Assembly: GCF_035818615.1 (NCBI RefSeq) | Contig: NZ_JAYKZY010000001.1 | Location: 598,501 to 662,500, forward strand | Length of the DNA stretch: 64,000 nucleotides | DNA from: Sphingobium sp. CR2-8 | GTDB lineage: Bacteria; Pseudomonadota; Alphaproteobacteria; Sphingomonadales; Sphingomonadaceae | Reading direction: 5' to 3' | Shown here: piece by piece, positions 56,522 through 64,000 of the stretch | How positions within the stretch are numbered: the first letter of the stretch is position 1 | How the letters are laid out: each line of letters begins with the position of its first letter | Notes under the pieces: generated by a model | What the model saw: only the letters and a program-made list of their open reading frames with translations | Told to the model about the DNA's origin: nothing | Database searches by the model: none | Made by a program: the position numbers and the translations under genes

Positions 56522-58056
56522 ATGCGGAAGGTGAGCATGGCGACGCGCAGGGAATTGATTGAAGCAGTCGGCGAGCGGTATCGCTCGGCCGATCGCGCGA
56601 GCAAGGGCAAGGTTCTCGACGAATTCGTCGCGATCACAGGTTTCCACCGGAAGCATGCAATGAGACTATTGCGGGCGGAGCCGTTGATCAGGGAAACGAC
56701 GCGACCCGAGCGGAGAATTTACAACGAGGCGGTGCGCGGAGCGTTGCTCGTATTGTGGGAGGCCAGCGACCGCCTGTGCGGCAAGCGACTTCGGCCGCTT
56801 ATCCCGATTCTGATCGAGGCGATGGAGGGCCATGGCCATCTTGATCTCGATCCGGCGATCAAAGGAAGCTTGTTGCAGATGAGCCCGGCCACGATTGACC
56901 GTGTTTTACAGACCGCGAAAGGGAACAGCCATAAGGTCCGGCGTCGCGGCGTGGCGGGATCTGAACTTAGGCGCAGTGTTCCGATCCGAACATTCAGCGA
57001 TTGGGGAGATCCGGCGCCGGGACATATGGAGGCCGACCTTGTTTCTCATAGCGGTCCGGTGGCGAAAGGGAGTTGGACTTGGACGCTGACGTTGACGGAT
57101 ATCGCGACAGGCTGGACCGAATGCGCACCGTTGCTGGTGCGCGAGCAAACGTTGTTGGTGGAGGTACTCAAGGAGCTGCGCAAGCTGATGCCGTTCCCGT
57201 TGCTGGGATTTGATTCCGACAATGACAGCGTGTTCATCAATGAAACCGTGCGCGATTACTGCGCGACGACGGAAATCGCGTTTACCCGCTGCCGCCCCTA
57301 TCGCAAGAACGATCAGGCCTGGGTCGAGCAGAAGAACGGTTCGGTTGTACGCCGTCTGGTGGGCTATCGCCGGTTCGAGGGACTGGAAGCAGCTGGGTTG
57401 CTCGCCGAATTGTATGCGGCGGCGCGCCTGTTCGTGAACTTCTTCCAGCCCTCATTCAAGTTGGCGGAGAAGCGCCGCGACGGCGCCAAAGTCCACAAGC
57501 GCTATCACGCTCCCGCGACACCGTTCCAGCGTTTGATGGATGACCCGCGGACCAGCGAGCAGACACGCGAACGGCTACGGGACCTCGCCGCCAGACTGGA
57601 TCCGGTTCGACTGCTGCGAGACATCCGCACCGCGCAGCAGAAACTGGTGGTCCTGGCCGACGCCGTCGTCTTGGCAGATCCCACCGAAACCTCCCCCCAC
57701 CGCTGGGGGCGTTCCTCTCGAGCCTGAAAGTTTTATGGCACAATGGTGAGGCGCGGCCCACGGCGGTTGATAAAGCGCCGCGCAAGCGAGAACGGCGTCG
57801 ACCGGATCCACTGCTTCAGGTTACCGACCAGTTAAAGGCCTGGTTCGAAGACGAGCCTTGGCGTACCGGGCGGGAGTTACTGGAGAAATTGCAAGCCGAG
57901 CAGCCGAACATCTACCCGGACGGCCTCCTGCGGACTATCCAGCGCCGTCTGAAAGGCTGGCGCACCGAACACGCGCGAGCGCTGGTGTTCAGCCACTCTT
58001 CCGGGCTGGCCAGCGCCGCGCCAGGCGACACGGAAACCATCCTCACGGCCATGTGA
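56522..58056 (+). pseudogene. rve-type DDE transposase, frameshifted at a C6 run
   Basis: From the start at 56522 an HTH-like N-terminus (RASKGKVLDEFVAITGFHRK) is followed by an integrase-type catalytic core with D172 (MEADLVSHSG), D233 (FDSDNDSVFIN) and E269 (WVEQKNG), a DD(35)E spacing. The frame stops at 57727 after HRWGRSSRA. One extra C in the CCCCCC run at 57693-57698 would continue it as GAFLSSLKVLWHNGEARP ... EPWRTGRELLEKLQAEQPN to a stop at 58054-58056, giving about 511 residues. It resembles transposases annotated as ISNCY or IS481-like. Loss of one homopolymer base may be an assembly error. Confidence 0.8.
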
Positions 58057-58110
58057 CGGATTACCGTTCCGCCTCGCCTACGGCTCAGCTGCACGGCAAT
58101 CCGTCACATG
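58050..58110 (+). terminator. Long hairpin over the transposase stop codon
   Basis: CATGTGACGGATT plus ACCGT (58050-58067) pairs with ACGG plus CAATCCGTCACATG (58093-58110), leaving one bulge and a loop of about 25 bases. The transposase TGA lies in the left arm. It probably ends transposase transcription or shields it from outside transcription. No T-run follows. Confidence 0.5.
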
Positions 58111-58213
58111 CAATGGCATTGCTGCGCGAGGGCCTGTAAGGAACAATTACGTGAGGCAACGGTCGCGTTGCTCGGGAACATTTCTTCGTGAGGCAACACG
58201 TCTCTCATCCTGA

Positions 58214-58759
58214 TTGTCGCGCGGCAAAACCAATCGCCTCAATCGCCAGCGTCGCGCCACAGATAGCGCGGACCGGGCTGAACTCGACAGGGTCCTGAAG
58301 GCGATAAAGGGACTCGTAACGCTCGCGACGGAAGGCAAGGGAACGCGCTCGCTCGTCGATCAATTGCTCGAATTGGAGGCGCAGGAAGATGCCATTCGCG
58401 CCCGGCTCGCTGCGGCACCCGCCGATGTGCCGGATATCCATCCGAACATCTCGGAGATTTATCGTCGCAAGGTCGAGCGGTTTGCAGAAGCTCTGGCGCA
58501 TCCACAGGAGCGGCAGGAGGCTGCCGACGCGTTGCGCGCGCTCATTGAGCGCATCGTTCTGACGCCCGGTGCCAAGCGCGGCGAGGTTAACGCGATGCTC
58601 CACGGTGAGTTCGGCACAATCCTCGAATGGCTGGAACAGCGGAAATCCGCCCAAAACGACACCACCCCCGGCGCTAATGCGCCAGGGGTGGCCGGTATGT
58701 CGGTTTCTGTGGTTGCGGGAGAGCGCTTCGTCCTCAAACTACATTTTTTCAGGAGTTAA
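58214..58759 (+). pseudogene. Large serine recombinase, C-terminal remnant
   Basis: The frame has no catalytic or zinc domain. It reads coiled-coil and tail segments typical of large serine recombinases: ADRAELDRVLKAIKGLVTLA, DQLLELEAQEDAIRARLAAA, PDIHPNISEIYRRKVERFAE and ALRALIERIVLTPGAKRGEV. The rve IS lies just upstream, where the catalytic half should be. Such recombinases integrate and excise islands or phages, so this scrap supports a mobile-island border next to the defence genes at 59293-64000. Confidence 0.75.
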
Positions 58760-58772
58760 TGAGGCGGCCGCG

Positions 58773-58886
58773 ATGGCTTCAAATCCAAACGAGAAACCGT
58801 TCGTGGAAGAGGCATATTATGGCCTCTCTCGCTGTATCATTTCGGTCAAACGCAAAGCCCGAGGGCGCCCTAGAAAAGGAGTCTGA
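58773..58886 (+). CDS. Small 37-residue ORF with AT-hook-like tail (weak)
   Basis: ATG 58773 follows AGGAG and GAGG sequences and starts 14 bases after the recombinase stop. The 37 codons end KARGRPRKGV, which resembles an AT-hook (RGRPRKG). Its position right after a serine recombinase suggests an accessory DNA-binding peptide, but length and lack of homologues known to me make it a weak call. It could be the tail of another reading frame. Confidence 0.3.
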   Translation: MASNPNEKPFVEEAYYGLSRCIISVKRKARGRPRKGV

Positions 58887-59292
58887 TGGTTTTTTGAATG
58901 TAGGGCTAAAGCCGCCACCTAGCTGGTTCGCCCCCCCGGCAGCAACCGAAATTGTTAACTATCCGATTGAAAACAAAGGATTTTTTCTGTGGCAATTGCG
59001 ATCATGCCCGCAATTATGCCCGCAGAGAAATCCGGCTTAAAAATTCTTGTCTTTCCCCCTATTTTTCAAACCCTTACTTCATAAACCCTTACCTTTTGCT
59101 TCCCCTTCTGATTGCACGGCAGCTGGGTTGCAGGTTCGGTAGGTGAATACCCAGATATCCTGACCCGGTTCACCTTATTGGATAATATGAAAATCGGTGC
59201 CTTAAGTCCACACCGATCACTCGGTAAACGCCCGAGACAGGGTCTTCGTGCATTGCCGTTTGTGAGGCTGATCTGCGTTAACGAGACTAAGT
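58887..59292. other. AT-rich gap between recombinase remnant and defence genes
   Basis: About 400 bases are less GC-rich than the surroundings, with several short A/T runs (for example 58970-59100). No supported gene or tRNA was found. It lies downstream of the minus-strand DAC-like gene (stop at 59293) and may hold its terminator. I could not define a clean hairpin with a T-run. Confidence 0.35.
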
Positions 59293-61035
59293 TCAGCTGC
59301 GTCGACGTTCCTCGTCGGTAGGCAGGAAATACCCTGCGTTCATTGCGGCTTTGGGCGCAAATCGAGCTGTACGAAACCATATCTGCCCCACAGCCTTAGG
59401 GCCGTCTTCGATCCGATCGAGTGCGGCGTTGATCCGATCACATTGGTCCTCGTCGAGGTAGAAGCGATGAGCATCGAGAAACTTCCGGCATTTGTGGAAA
59501 TTGTCCAGATCCGCGGTCTCGATTTCTTCGATCGCCGCGCGTACCTGTTCACGATCGATCTGCGGGCGCAGAAGAGGCACCACATCAAGCGTTGCATCAT
59601 CTGAAACGACAAATGCGAGACGGTGCCCCGAACCATCTCCAACATAGCGAACGGCAGAGTTAAAGCGCGATCCCCTCGATGGCGTGCAATCATCATTGGC
59701 CGCTCCATCAAGGATGACACCGATGGCATGGCACACTCCGTTAGGATCAGCCAGTATTGCGCCGTCGATCGCGGCGGCCCTCTCCAGTAGTTCCAGCGTG
59801 ATTGCGGTTGGAACAATCCTGGTCCCCTGCCCTTTCAACCGATCAGCCTCGGCGGCGGCATCGGCTGCGAATATGATCAGCGATCCTCTCTTGAGCCCCA
59901 TAAGCAGCCTAAGAATATTGTTCATGCGCGCAATCGCCGGATCTGTGACCCTCTCAAAGATGCGCTTGGCATTATCCCTGAACCGCTCCGCAGAGATGGG
60001 CTCCTGAGCGAGTTTTGCAGCGCCATGGCGAACGCGGAGGAATACTGTCTCGCCCTGCTTTAAATCCCATTCATGTGGCCCGATCAGATCGATCACAAAG
60101 GGCGGCGCGCTGACGTCGGAGACGGACCCAATTCCATAGACCTCATCGTAGCCAATGATGAGTTGAGCGCCATCCTTGGACATCTCTACCATTTTGCGAA
60201 GCCATCTAGCTTCTCCAAGGGATACCGGCTCCGCCAGCCGCATGACATAATGGATGTTGGGATCGTCTGGCCCGGCCAGAACAAGCCCTGCGCGACCAGG
60301 TTCGCGCTCGTACAAAAGCTTTGCTACAGCCTCAACCCGGTCGAAAAGGCCCCAATTGGAGATATCCCCACTGATAAACGGGATACGCATGAAAGATTGT
60401 GCGGCTCTCCCGACGATCTCAGCCGCCGACAGCTTCGCGTCGCCGTTGATCATGCGGCCCGGTTGAGGCCAGGGCTGAAGCAACTCGTTGGCCGCCTCTT
60501 GCAAGATCAAGCTGATGCATATGCGAATGAAATTGGTCTCATTCTCTCCGAAAGCCCCTGCGTATCGGATCGTAGGATGCATCTCCAACTGAGCGACCGG
60601 AACCTGAAGAACCGCTACGACATAATATTTCTCATAGGGTATCGCCAATGAGCAGAAACTACGCACCCCAAACCGCTCATCGTCCGGGCCAAGATGTCGC
60701 CTCACTTCGTCAGTGATCGCTCGCCGCCGCAGATTTTCAGGCTTTTCGGCCATCGTCACCGGATCGCCGTAGAACAGGTTTTGATCTGGATGCTGCTCAT
60801 AAGCCAATTGCGCTGCTTGCGGTAATGTCGCGAACATCTCCTGGGTCCAGCGGCCATCCTCAGGGCTAAGGCACACGGGGTTCCTCACATCCTCGCCCGG
60901 GATCGCAAGTCCCACCAAAAGTGCATTGGGCTCGCCCTCAAAGCCGATGAGGCGGAAAACCTCCTTGGCAAGCGACTCCACATTGCCCTGGAAATGCTCC
61001 TGATAGCCCCACATGAACTGTTGAAGTGGCTTCAC
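59293..61035 (-). CDS. DAC-like sensor-domain protein (DACNV-type), probable nucleotide sensor/effector
   Basis: This is a 580-residue soluble protein. Residues 225-490 match the diadenylate-cyclase-like (DisA_N/DAC) fold seen in DACNV-type proteins of conflict systems: LRKMVEMSKDGAQLIIGYDE VYGIG, SLIIFAADAAAEADRL, DGAILADPNGVCHAIGVILD (DGA motif, 424-426) and GSRFNSAVRYV (454-465). True diadenylate cyclases have RHR (GTRHRAA) where this has RFN, so c-di-AMP synthesis is unlikely and nucleotide binding more likely. The N-terminal 220 residues are unknown to me. It is 51 bp downstream of the nucleotidyltransferase gene and probably last in its operon. The family assignment is from pattern, not from a search. 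Confidence 0.7.
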   Translation of the reverse strand: MKPLQQFMWGYQEHFQGNVESLAKEVFRLIGFEGEPNALLVGLAIPGEDVRNPVCLSPEDGRWTQEMFATLPQAAQLAYEQHPDQNLFYGDPVTMAEKPENLRRRAITDEVRRHLGPDDERFGVRSFCSLAIPYEKYYVVAVLQVPVAQLEMHPTIRYAGAFGENETNFIRICISLILQEAANELLQPWPQPGRMINGDAKLSAAEIVGRAAQSFMRIPFISGDISNWGLFDRVEAVAKLLYEREPGRAGLVLAGPDDPNIHYVMRLAEPVSLGEARWLRKMVEMSKDGAQLIIGYDEVYGIGSVSDVSAPPFVIDLIGPHEWDLKQGETVFLRVRHGAAKLAQEPISAERFRDNAKRIFERVTDPAIARMNNILRLLMGLKRGSLIIFAADAAAEADRLKGQGTRIVPTAITLELLERAAAIDGAILADPNGVCHAIGVILDGAANDDCTPSRGSRFNSAVRYVGDGSGHRLAFVVSDDATLDVVPLLRPQIDREQVRAAIEEIETADLDNFHKCRKFLDAHRFYLDEDQCDRINAALDRIEDGPKAVGQIWFRTARFAPKAAMNAGYFLPTDEERRRS

Positions 61036-61086
61036 ATTGAACCTCTTGCCGAAATGTGCCGGGATGGTGCGCGCTTTGACCTTGCT

Positions 61087-61911
61087 CTACGCCTTGTCCT
61101 CGTGGGCATCTGCCCCCTTGAACAATCGCCTGAGGACCATCATGTGCCACGCCTCACGCCGCTCGGCTATTTTCTGTCGCACGGCGCCAAGCGATTTCTC
61201 CCGCCAGCGCTCATCGAGCCGATCGTCATCCTGGAAATGAGCAAATACTGCAGCAGGGTCATTTTTCATGACTTTATGCGCCTTCCTGCCGACAGGATCG
61301 CTCAGGAGATAATCGGCTAGTCCTTGAAGCACAGAAGTGACATGGCGATGGCCGCCGGCGGCGAGCGCTTCGAAAAGATATTCGCGCAAGACGATTGGCG
61401 ATGCCTCAAGCTGGCGACGCGCAAGGTCGGTGTCGCGATGGAGCGTCACGACGTTGGCCAATCGGCTTTGCATGCAGTGAAGCGGGTGCATGATGGGGAT
61501 CAGCATCTGCCCTGTTCTGCTTCCCGCCCGGACATGCATTCGTACTTCGACGGCCTGCTTTTCCAGGCTCGCGGTGTTCACTCCTTTGACGTGCCAGAGA
61601 AAGTCGATTTCGACATCCTGCTCGCCGATCGTCGCCTGAACTATCGCCGTTTGAGGTGTATGGTCATCGCTATGCGGAATGAGGAGCGTCCCATTAAGCG
61701 CGTGGGCCAACTTTTCGGCAGCCTCCCGCTGACCGAAATAATCGAGATCCTTCGAGGTATACGGGCCATACACGGCAAGCTCGGCTACCGAGCTATATCG
61801 CTCAGCCCATAAATTCAGCGCCTGTCCGCCGACGATAAACGCCTTGTCGCTTAGCTGAAGGATGCTCGCCAGATCATAAACGATCTCAGGCGACAGAATG
61901 TCTTCGCTCAG
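61087..61911 (-). CDS. Nucleotidyltransferase (pol beta-like, GSU2403-type), likely CTG start
   Basis: The catalytic core is clear: FIVGGQALNLWAERY (the GG motif, residues 28-29), YTSKDLDYFG with Asp55 and Asp57, and a third Asp103 in QDVEIDFLW. The only ATG/GTG/TTG start in the region, GTG 61773, would cut off the GG motif. Upstream the frame is open to 61980 without ATG, GTG or TTG. A CTG at 61911-61909 overlaps the upstream gene's TGA stop (CTGA), suggesting termination-reinitiation. From there the protein has 274 residues (LSEDILSPEIVYDLASILQL). A missing base in the small upstream gene, fusing the two, is an alternative. It may add nucleotides to a target or work with the DAC-like protein. 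Confidence 0.75.
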   Translation of the reverse strand: MSEDILSPEIVYDLASILQLSDKAFIVGGQALNLWAERYSSVAELAVYGPYTSKDLDYFGQREAAEKLAHALNGTLLIPHSDDHTPQTAIVQATIGEQDVEIDFLWHVKGVNTASLEKQAVEVRMHVRAGSRTGQMLIPIMHPLHCMQSRLANVVTLHRDTDLARRQLEASPIVLREYLFEALAAGGHRHVTSVLQGLADYLLSDPVGRKAHKVMKNDPAAVFAHFQDDDRLDERWREKSLGAVRQKIAERREAWHMMVLRRLFKGADAHEDKA

Positions 61912-62093
61912 GCGAAGACCTCCTGAAAGGAAATCGACGAGTCGATGACCTCGACAGACGAGAAAAAGCCATTTCGCTCACGCAGTTCGGCGGGCGAGAT
62001 ACGGCCTTCGCGCAGCAGCAAGGCGTCAGAAGCGCGCTGGCGCTCCTTTTCCTGCTGGCGCTCGGCCGGATCGTAATAGCGAACCTGCATCAT
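61908..62093 (-). CDS. Small 61-residue protein upstream of the nucleotidyltransferase
   Basis: The product begins MMQVRYYDPAERQQEKERQRA and includes RISPAELRERNGFFSSVEV. A charged helical N-terminus (RASDALLLREGRISPAELR) is similar in style to short partners encoded before nucleotidyltransferases in some toxin-antitoxin and defence operons. That similarity is an impression, not a match I can name. The ribosome site GGAG (62103-62100) and a sigma70-like promoter (62139-62111) lie just upstream. The stop TGA overlaps the presumed CTG start of the nucleotidyltransferase. Its role is unknown and could be antitoxin, adaptor or modified substrate. Confidence 0.6.
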   Translation of the reverse strand: MMQVRYYDPAERQQEKERQRASDALLLREGRISPAELRERNGFFSSVEVIDSSISFQEVFA

Positions 62094-62110
62094 GCTTATC
62101 TCCGAACTGA

Positions 62111-62139
62111 GATATAAGCGGTGGCGCGTTACCAGTCAA
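62111..62139 (-). promoter_or_regulatory. Sigma70-like promoter before the small gene
   Basis: On the minus strand TTGACT (62139-62134) and TATATC (62116-62111) are spaced by exactly 17 bases, close to TTGACA-N17-TATAAT. Transcription would start near 62104, at the GGAG ribosome site, giving a very short leader before the ATG at 62093. It would make the small protein, nucleotidyltransferase and DAC-like gene independent of the E1/JAB transcript. Confidence 0.6.
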
Positions 62140-62170
62140 TGAACGGCCCAGACCAAGCTGCCTGGCTCGA

Positions 62171-62635
62171 TCATCCAAATAATAAAGCGTCCCTGCTCTC
62201 CTCGACAAGACTGAGCTTTTGTACGCTTCGAAGCCACCCGGACTGGAGCCCGACATACATAGCGCTGTCACTGAAAATCAGGAACGTCATGGACTTCTTC
62301 GCATGCCTTGCAAGCTTCGCCCAACTGGCCCTGTCGATAAATGAGGGTGCGGCCAGACCGCCTGGATGCGTATGCCATTCTCCCAGCCAGTCGCATGTCT
62401 GCTGCGAACGCATCCATTCCCGTAGCGCCCTGACCCGATGCCCTCGTTCTGATCGTCGAAAGAGAGTTGGCGATGAATGATCCCATATTTCAGGGAAGGT
62501 AACGGCTTCGACCTGAAGAGCGTCCGCTTTTCTGAAGCCAAGGATGATCCCTCCGCGCTCATGGCCACAGGTCCAGCGTTCGCCATGCGCCCGGATATCT
62601 TCAATCACAGCTTTAGGCAGCAACACCTTAGTCAT
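62171..62635 (-). CDS. JAB/JAMM-domain (MPN, Mov34) isopeptidase, Cap3-like
   Basis: This 154-residue metal-dependent isopeptidase has an intact JAMM motif: Glu26 (HERGGIILG), then His88-x-His90 and Asp101 in EWHTHPGGLAAPSFIDRASW, the HxHP...PSxxD pattern. I chose ATG 62635 (MTKVLLPKAV), which overlaps the E1 stop (TGA 62634-62632) as ATGA. An upstream frame to 62767 is inside the E1 gene. Prokaryotic JABs beside E1/E2 remove ubiquitin-like tags or process their C-termini, as Cap3 does in CBASS. It is translationally coupled to the E2-E1 gene. Confidence 0.85.
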   Translation of the reverse strand: MTKVLLPKAVIEDIRAHGERWTCGHERGGIILGFRKADALQVEAVTFPEIWDHSSPTLFRRSERGHRVRALREWMRSQQTCDWLGEWHTHPGGLAAPSFIDRASWAKLARHAKKSMTFLIFSDSAMYVGLQSGWLRSVQKLSLVEESRDALLFG

Positions 62636-64000
62636 CGGTTCGCACGAACGCTGGCGCACGCAGGGCAGGCTTTGGATGGCGATGGATGCCTTGGCTCCTG
62701 AGCACGACCTCGACGCACATCCACGACCGCTGATCGCAAACGCGGTCCAGGATCGCCATTTACCCAATCGAGCGCCGCGCGGACAGCCAGGCTTGCAGCC
62801 ATGACGGGCGCATCAACTGTAAACGGCACGAACGCACCATCGCCGCAGGTGGCCGGTTGCAGATTGAGCTCGTCTTTCTCATTGCCGGCTGGGAACCGCC
62901 ACGGACCATCAAAAACGGGCTTGAGACAACGAAAGCATGCATATTCGTCATTGAGGTTCAAAAAGCTCTGTACGCCAGCACCGTTCATGAAGACCCAGCT
63001 GTGGAGTAACGCCTTGGCCTTCTTTCGACCGCCATCGAGAAACCATTGGTTGAGCGCAGACTGCACGTTCCACTCGCCGGTAGCATCAATCACAAGATCA
63101 TGATTTCCAACATCGGCAAGGTGCCTCAGGGCGTCGTCCTCGATCGAAGCGACCTTGACCTGCGGATGAAAACGCGAAAGCTCTGCGCCAACGGCGCTCG
63201 CCTTGCCCTTTCCTATGTCACCAAAACCAAGCAGGTGGCGCCCGATATTGCCCTGGTCGAGCGCTTGCGTGTCGAAGAGAGTAAGCTTCCCCCATTCCCA
63301 GCGCCGCATTGGACGAGCATCCGCGCAAGATGGCTGCCGATCGTGCCACATCCGACCAGAGCAATGGACGTTCCCGAAAGGTCCAGTGCGGCCGGATTAT
63401 TCCTGTCTGTCACGTCCGATAAACTCGACCATTTCCCAGAAAACCTATCTAGCTCGATATTCGCCGCTCTTACATCCAGCAGATGAGGAAGCTTTTCCGG
63501 GCGGATCCGCTTTCTAACGACCGCAGCAGCAATATCTGCGGGAAGCTTCACCCGGAACCCCACCAGGGCATTCGGCGCACAAATGAAGAGGTAAGCGCGC
63601 GTGGCCAGAAGCGTGAGAACGCTCTCCCATTTTTGGCTTTGAAACGCACGATGCCCCTCCAGCCAAGTTTTAAGATCGGAAAGTGTCCGAGGAACGATCA
63701 TGTCACCGACCGGACCGATGAGTTCGTCGCTCACCCAGAAGGTGACACCGCTCGGCAGTTCGGTGTCATAGCCAGGCAGTCGGGCCTGATCTGCAACTGC
63801 TATGAAAAGCGTCTTTTCTCCCTGACGCGCGTAGAAAGCCCTCGCTTTGCCATTATCCCTGATCGCACTGCGCGCCAGAAGGCACCGAACAGGCAAATCA
63901 GCGTTCCAATAAGCCTGATACTCATCGACCAATTCCGCGCGGCCTTTGCCGCCATAGGAAAGTTCCAGGGTCGCACGAGCCTGCTCCAGCACGCGCAGGA
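62632..64000 (-). pseudogene. E2-E1 (ThiF-like) ubiquitin-activating/conjugating fusion, 5'-truncated by the window and frameshifted
   Basis: The first frame (from the window end to about 63290) ends in an E1 nucleotide loop, IALVGCGTIGSHLARMLVQC. The C-terminal half in another frame continues KLTLFDTQALDQGNIGRHLL (the N-x-x-R finger), DLVIDATGEWN, DEYACFRCLKPVF and CPACASVR. Adding one G to the G5 run (CCCCC at 63289-63293) joins them as CGAGNGGKLTLFD, a classical ThiF sequence. Upstream, about 200 residues before the E1 look like a linker after an E2-type domain (LEQARATLELSYGGKGRAEL), so the N-terminus lies beyond 64000. It would activate a ubiquitin-like protein or tag a partner. Assembly error or true frameshift is open. 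Confidence 0.75.

Larger units (their letters stand above)
56478..58197 (+). mobile_element. rve/DDE insertion sequence, about 1.7 kb, with terminal inverted repeats
   Basis: GTTGCCTCA at the left (56478-56486) recurs inverted at the right (TGAGGCAAC, 58189-58197), each followed inward by a TCCCG-rich stretch. This suggests terminal inverted repeats. Another TGAGGCAAC at 58152 could be an alternative end. The single transposase lies between them. I see no clear target duplication. It separates the truncated FAH gene from the serine recombinase tail, so it probably inserted in or next to both. The exact IS family is uncertain. Confidence 0.6.

Noticed and set aside
59293..61035. Calling the DAC-like protein a c-di-AMP synthase
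   Set aside because: The RHR motif needed for cyclisation is replaced by RFN.
61324..61812. Plus-strand 162-codon open frame opposite the nucleotidyltransferase
   Set aside because: Antisense to the NTase, whose GG and DxD motifs are clear on the minus strand.
59293..64000. Calling the island a type II CBASS
   Set aside because: E1/E2 and JAMM genes fit Cap2/Cap3, but no CD-NTase (GS-x10-DxD-type cGAS-like) gene or known effector is visible. The NTase at 61087 is of a different pol-beta-like type.

Overview
This 64 kb window is high-GC chromosomal DNA of the kind found in sphingomonads (Sphingobium, Novosphingobium, Sphingomonas). It holds six full-length TonB-dependent receptors (TBDRs), two receptor-linked FecI/FecR sigma/anti-sigma pairs, many exported peptide and amide hydrolases, and a CysDNC/CysQ sulfate-activation operon. 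No rRNA, tRNA or CRISPR array was seen. The genus is an inference from gene content, not a measurement.

Layout. 1-3263 (minus): a 2-oxo acid dehydrogenase operon (E1 alpha, E1 beta, a frameshifted E2) followed by the start of a zinc alcohol dehydrogenase. 3264-4016: AT-rich intergenic DNA with an IS3-type orfA scrap. 4017-14252 (plus): a peptide-scavenging operon of TBDR, metzincin-like zinc protease, amidohydrolase with a CIA30-like tail, and an M14 carboxypeptidase broken by an in-frame TAG. 14292-18456 (minus): STN-TBDR, FecI sigma, FecR anti-sigma. 18529-28877: two gamma-glutamyltransferases around a second paralogous TBDR, then a beta-propeller amidohydrolase. 29278-33502 (minus): a type-I-secretion-like trio of ABC protein, HlyD and TolC, in which the ABC nucleotide-binding domain has lost every catalytic motif. 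33861-46589: divergent TBDRs, then TBDR, STN-TBDR, FecI, FecR, PI-PLC-like protein and class A acid phosphatase, probably for scavenging phospholipid- or inositol-linked phosphate.

46795-49690 is an IS graveyard: a truncated pRiA4b-ORF3-like gene, IS66 interrupted by an IS5-type element with visible inverted repeats and target duplication, and IS5 and IS481 scraps. 49692-53268 (minus) is cysD, cysNC, cysQ with a divergent LuxR-type regulator. 54465-58759 is a second graveyard (IS481, IS5, IS3, an rve-type IS that has beheaded a fumarylacetoacetase-family gene, and the tail of a large serine recombinase), which looks like the border of a mobile island.

59293-64000 (minus) is the most unusual part: a putative conflict/defence island. 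It encodes an E2-E1 ubiquitin-like activation/conjugation fusion (running off the window), a JAMM/JAB isopeptidase overlapping it by ATGA, then, from its own sigma70-like promoter, a 61-aa protein, a nucleotidyltransferase with no ordinary start codon, and a protein with a diadenylate-cyclase-like domain whose RHR catalytic motif is replaced. No CD-NTase is visible, so it is not simply type II CBASS.

Three genes (E2, E1, rve transposase) are each broken by what looks like one missing base in a G/C homopolymer. This suggests homopolymer undercalling in the assembly as well as, or instead of, real decay.
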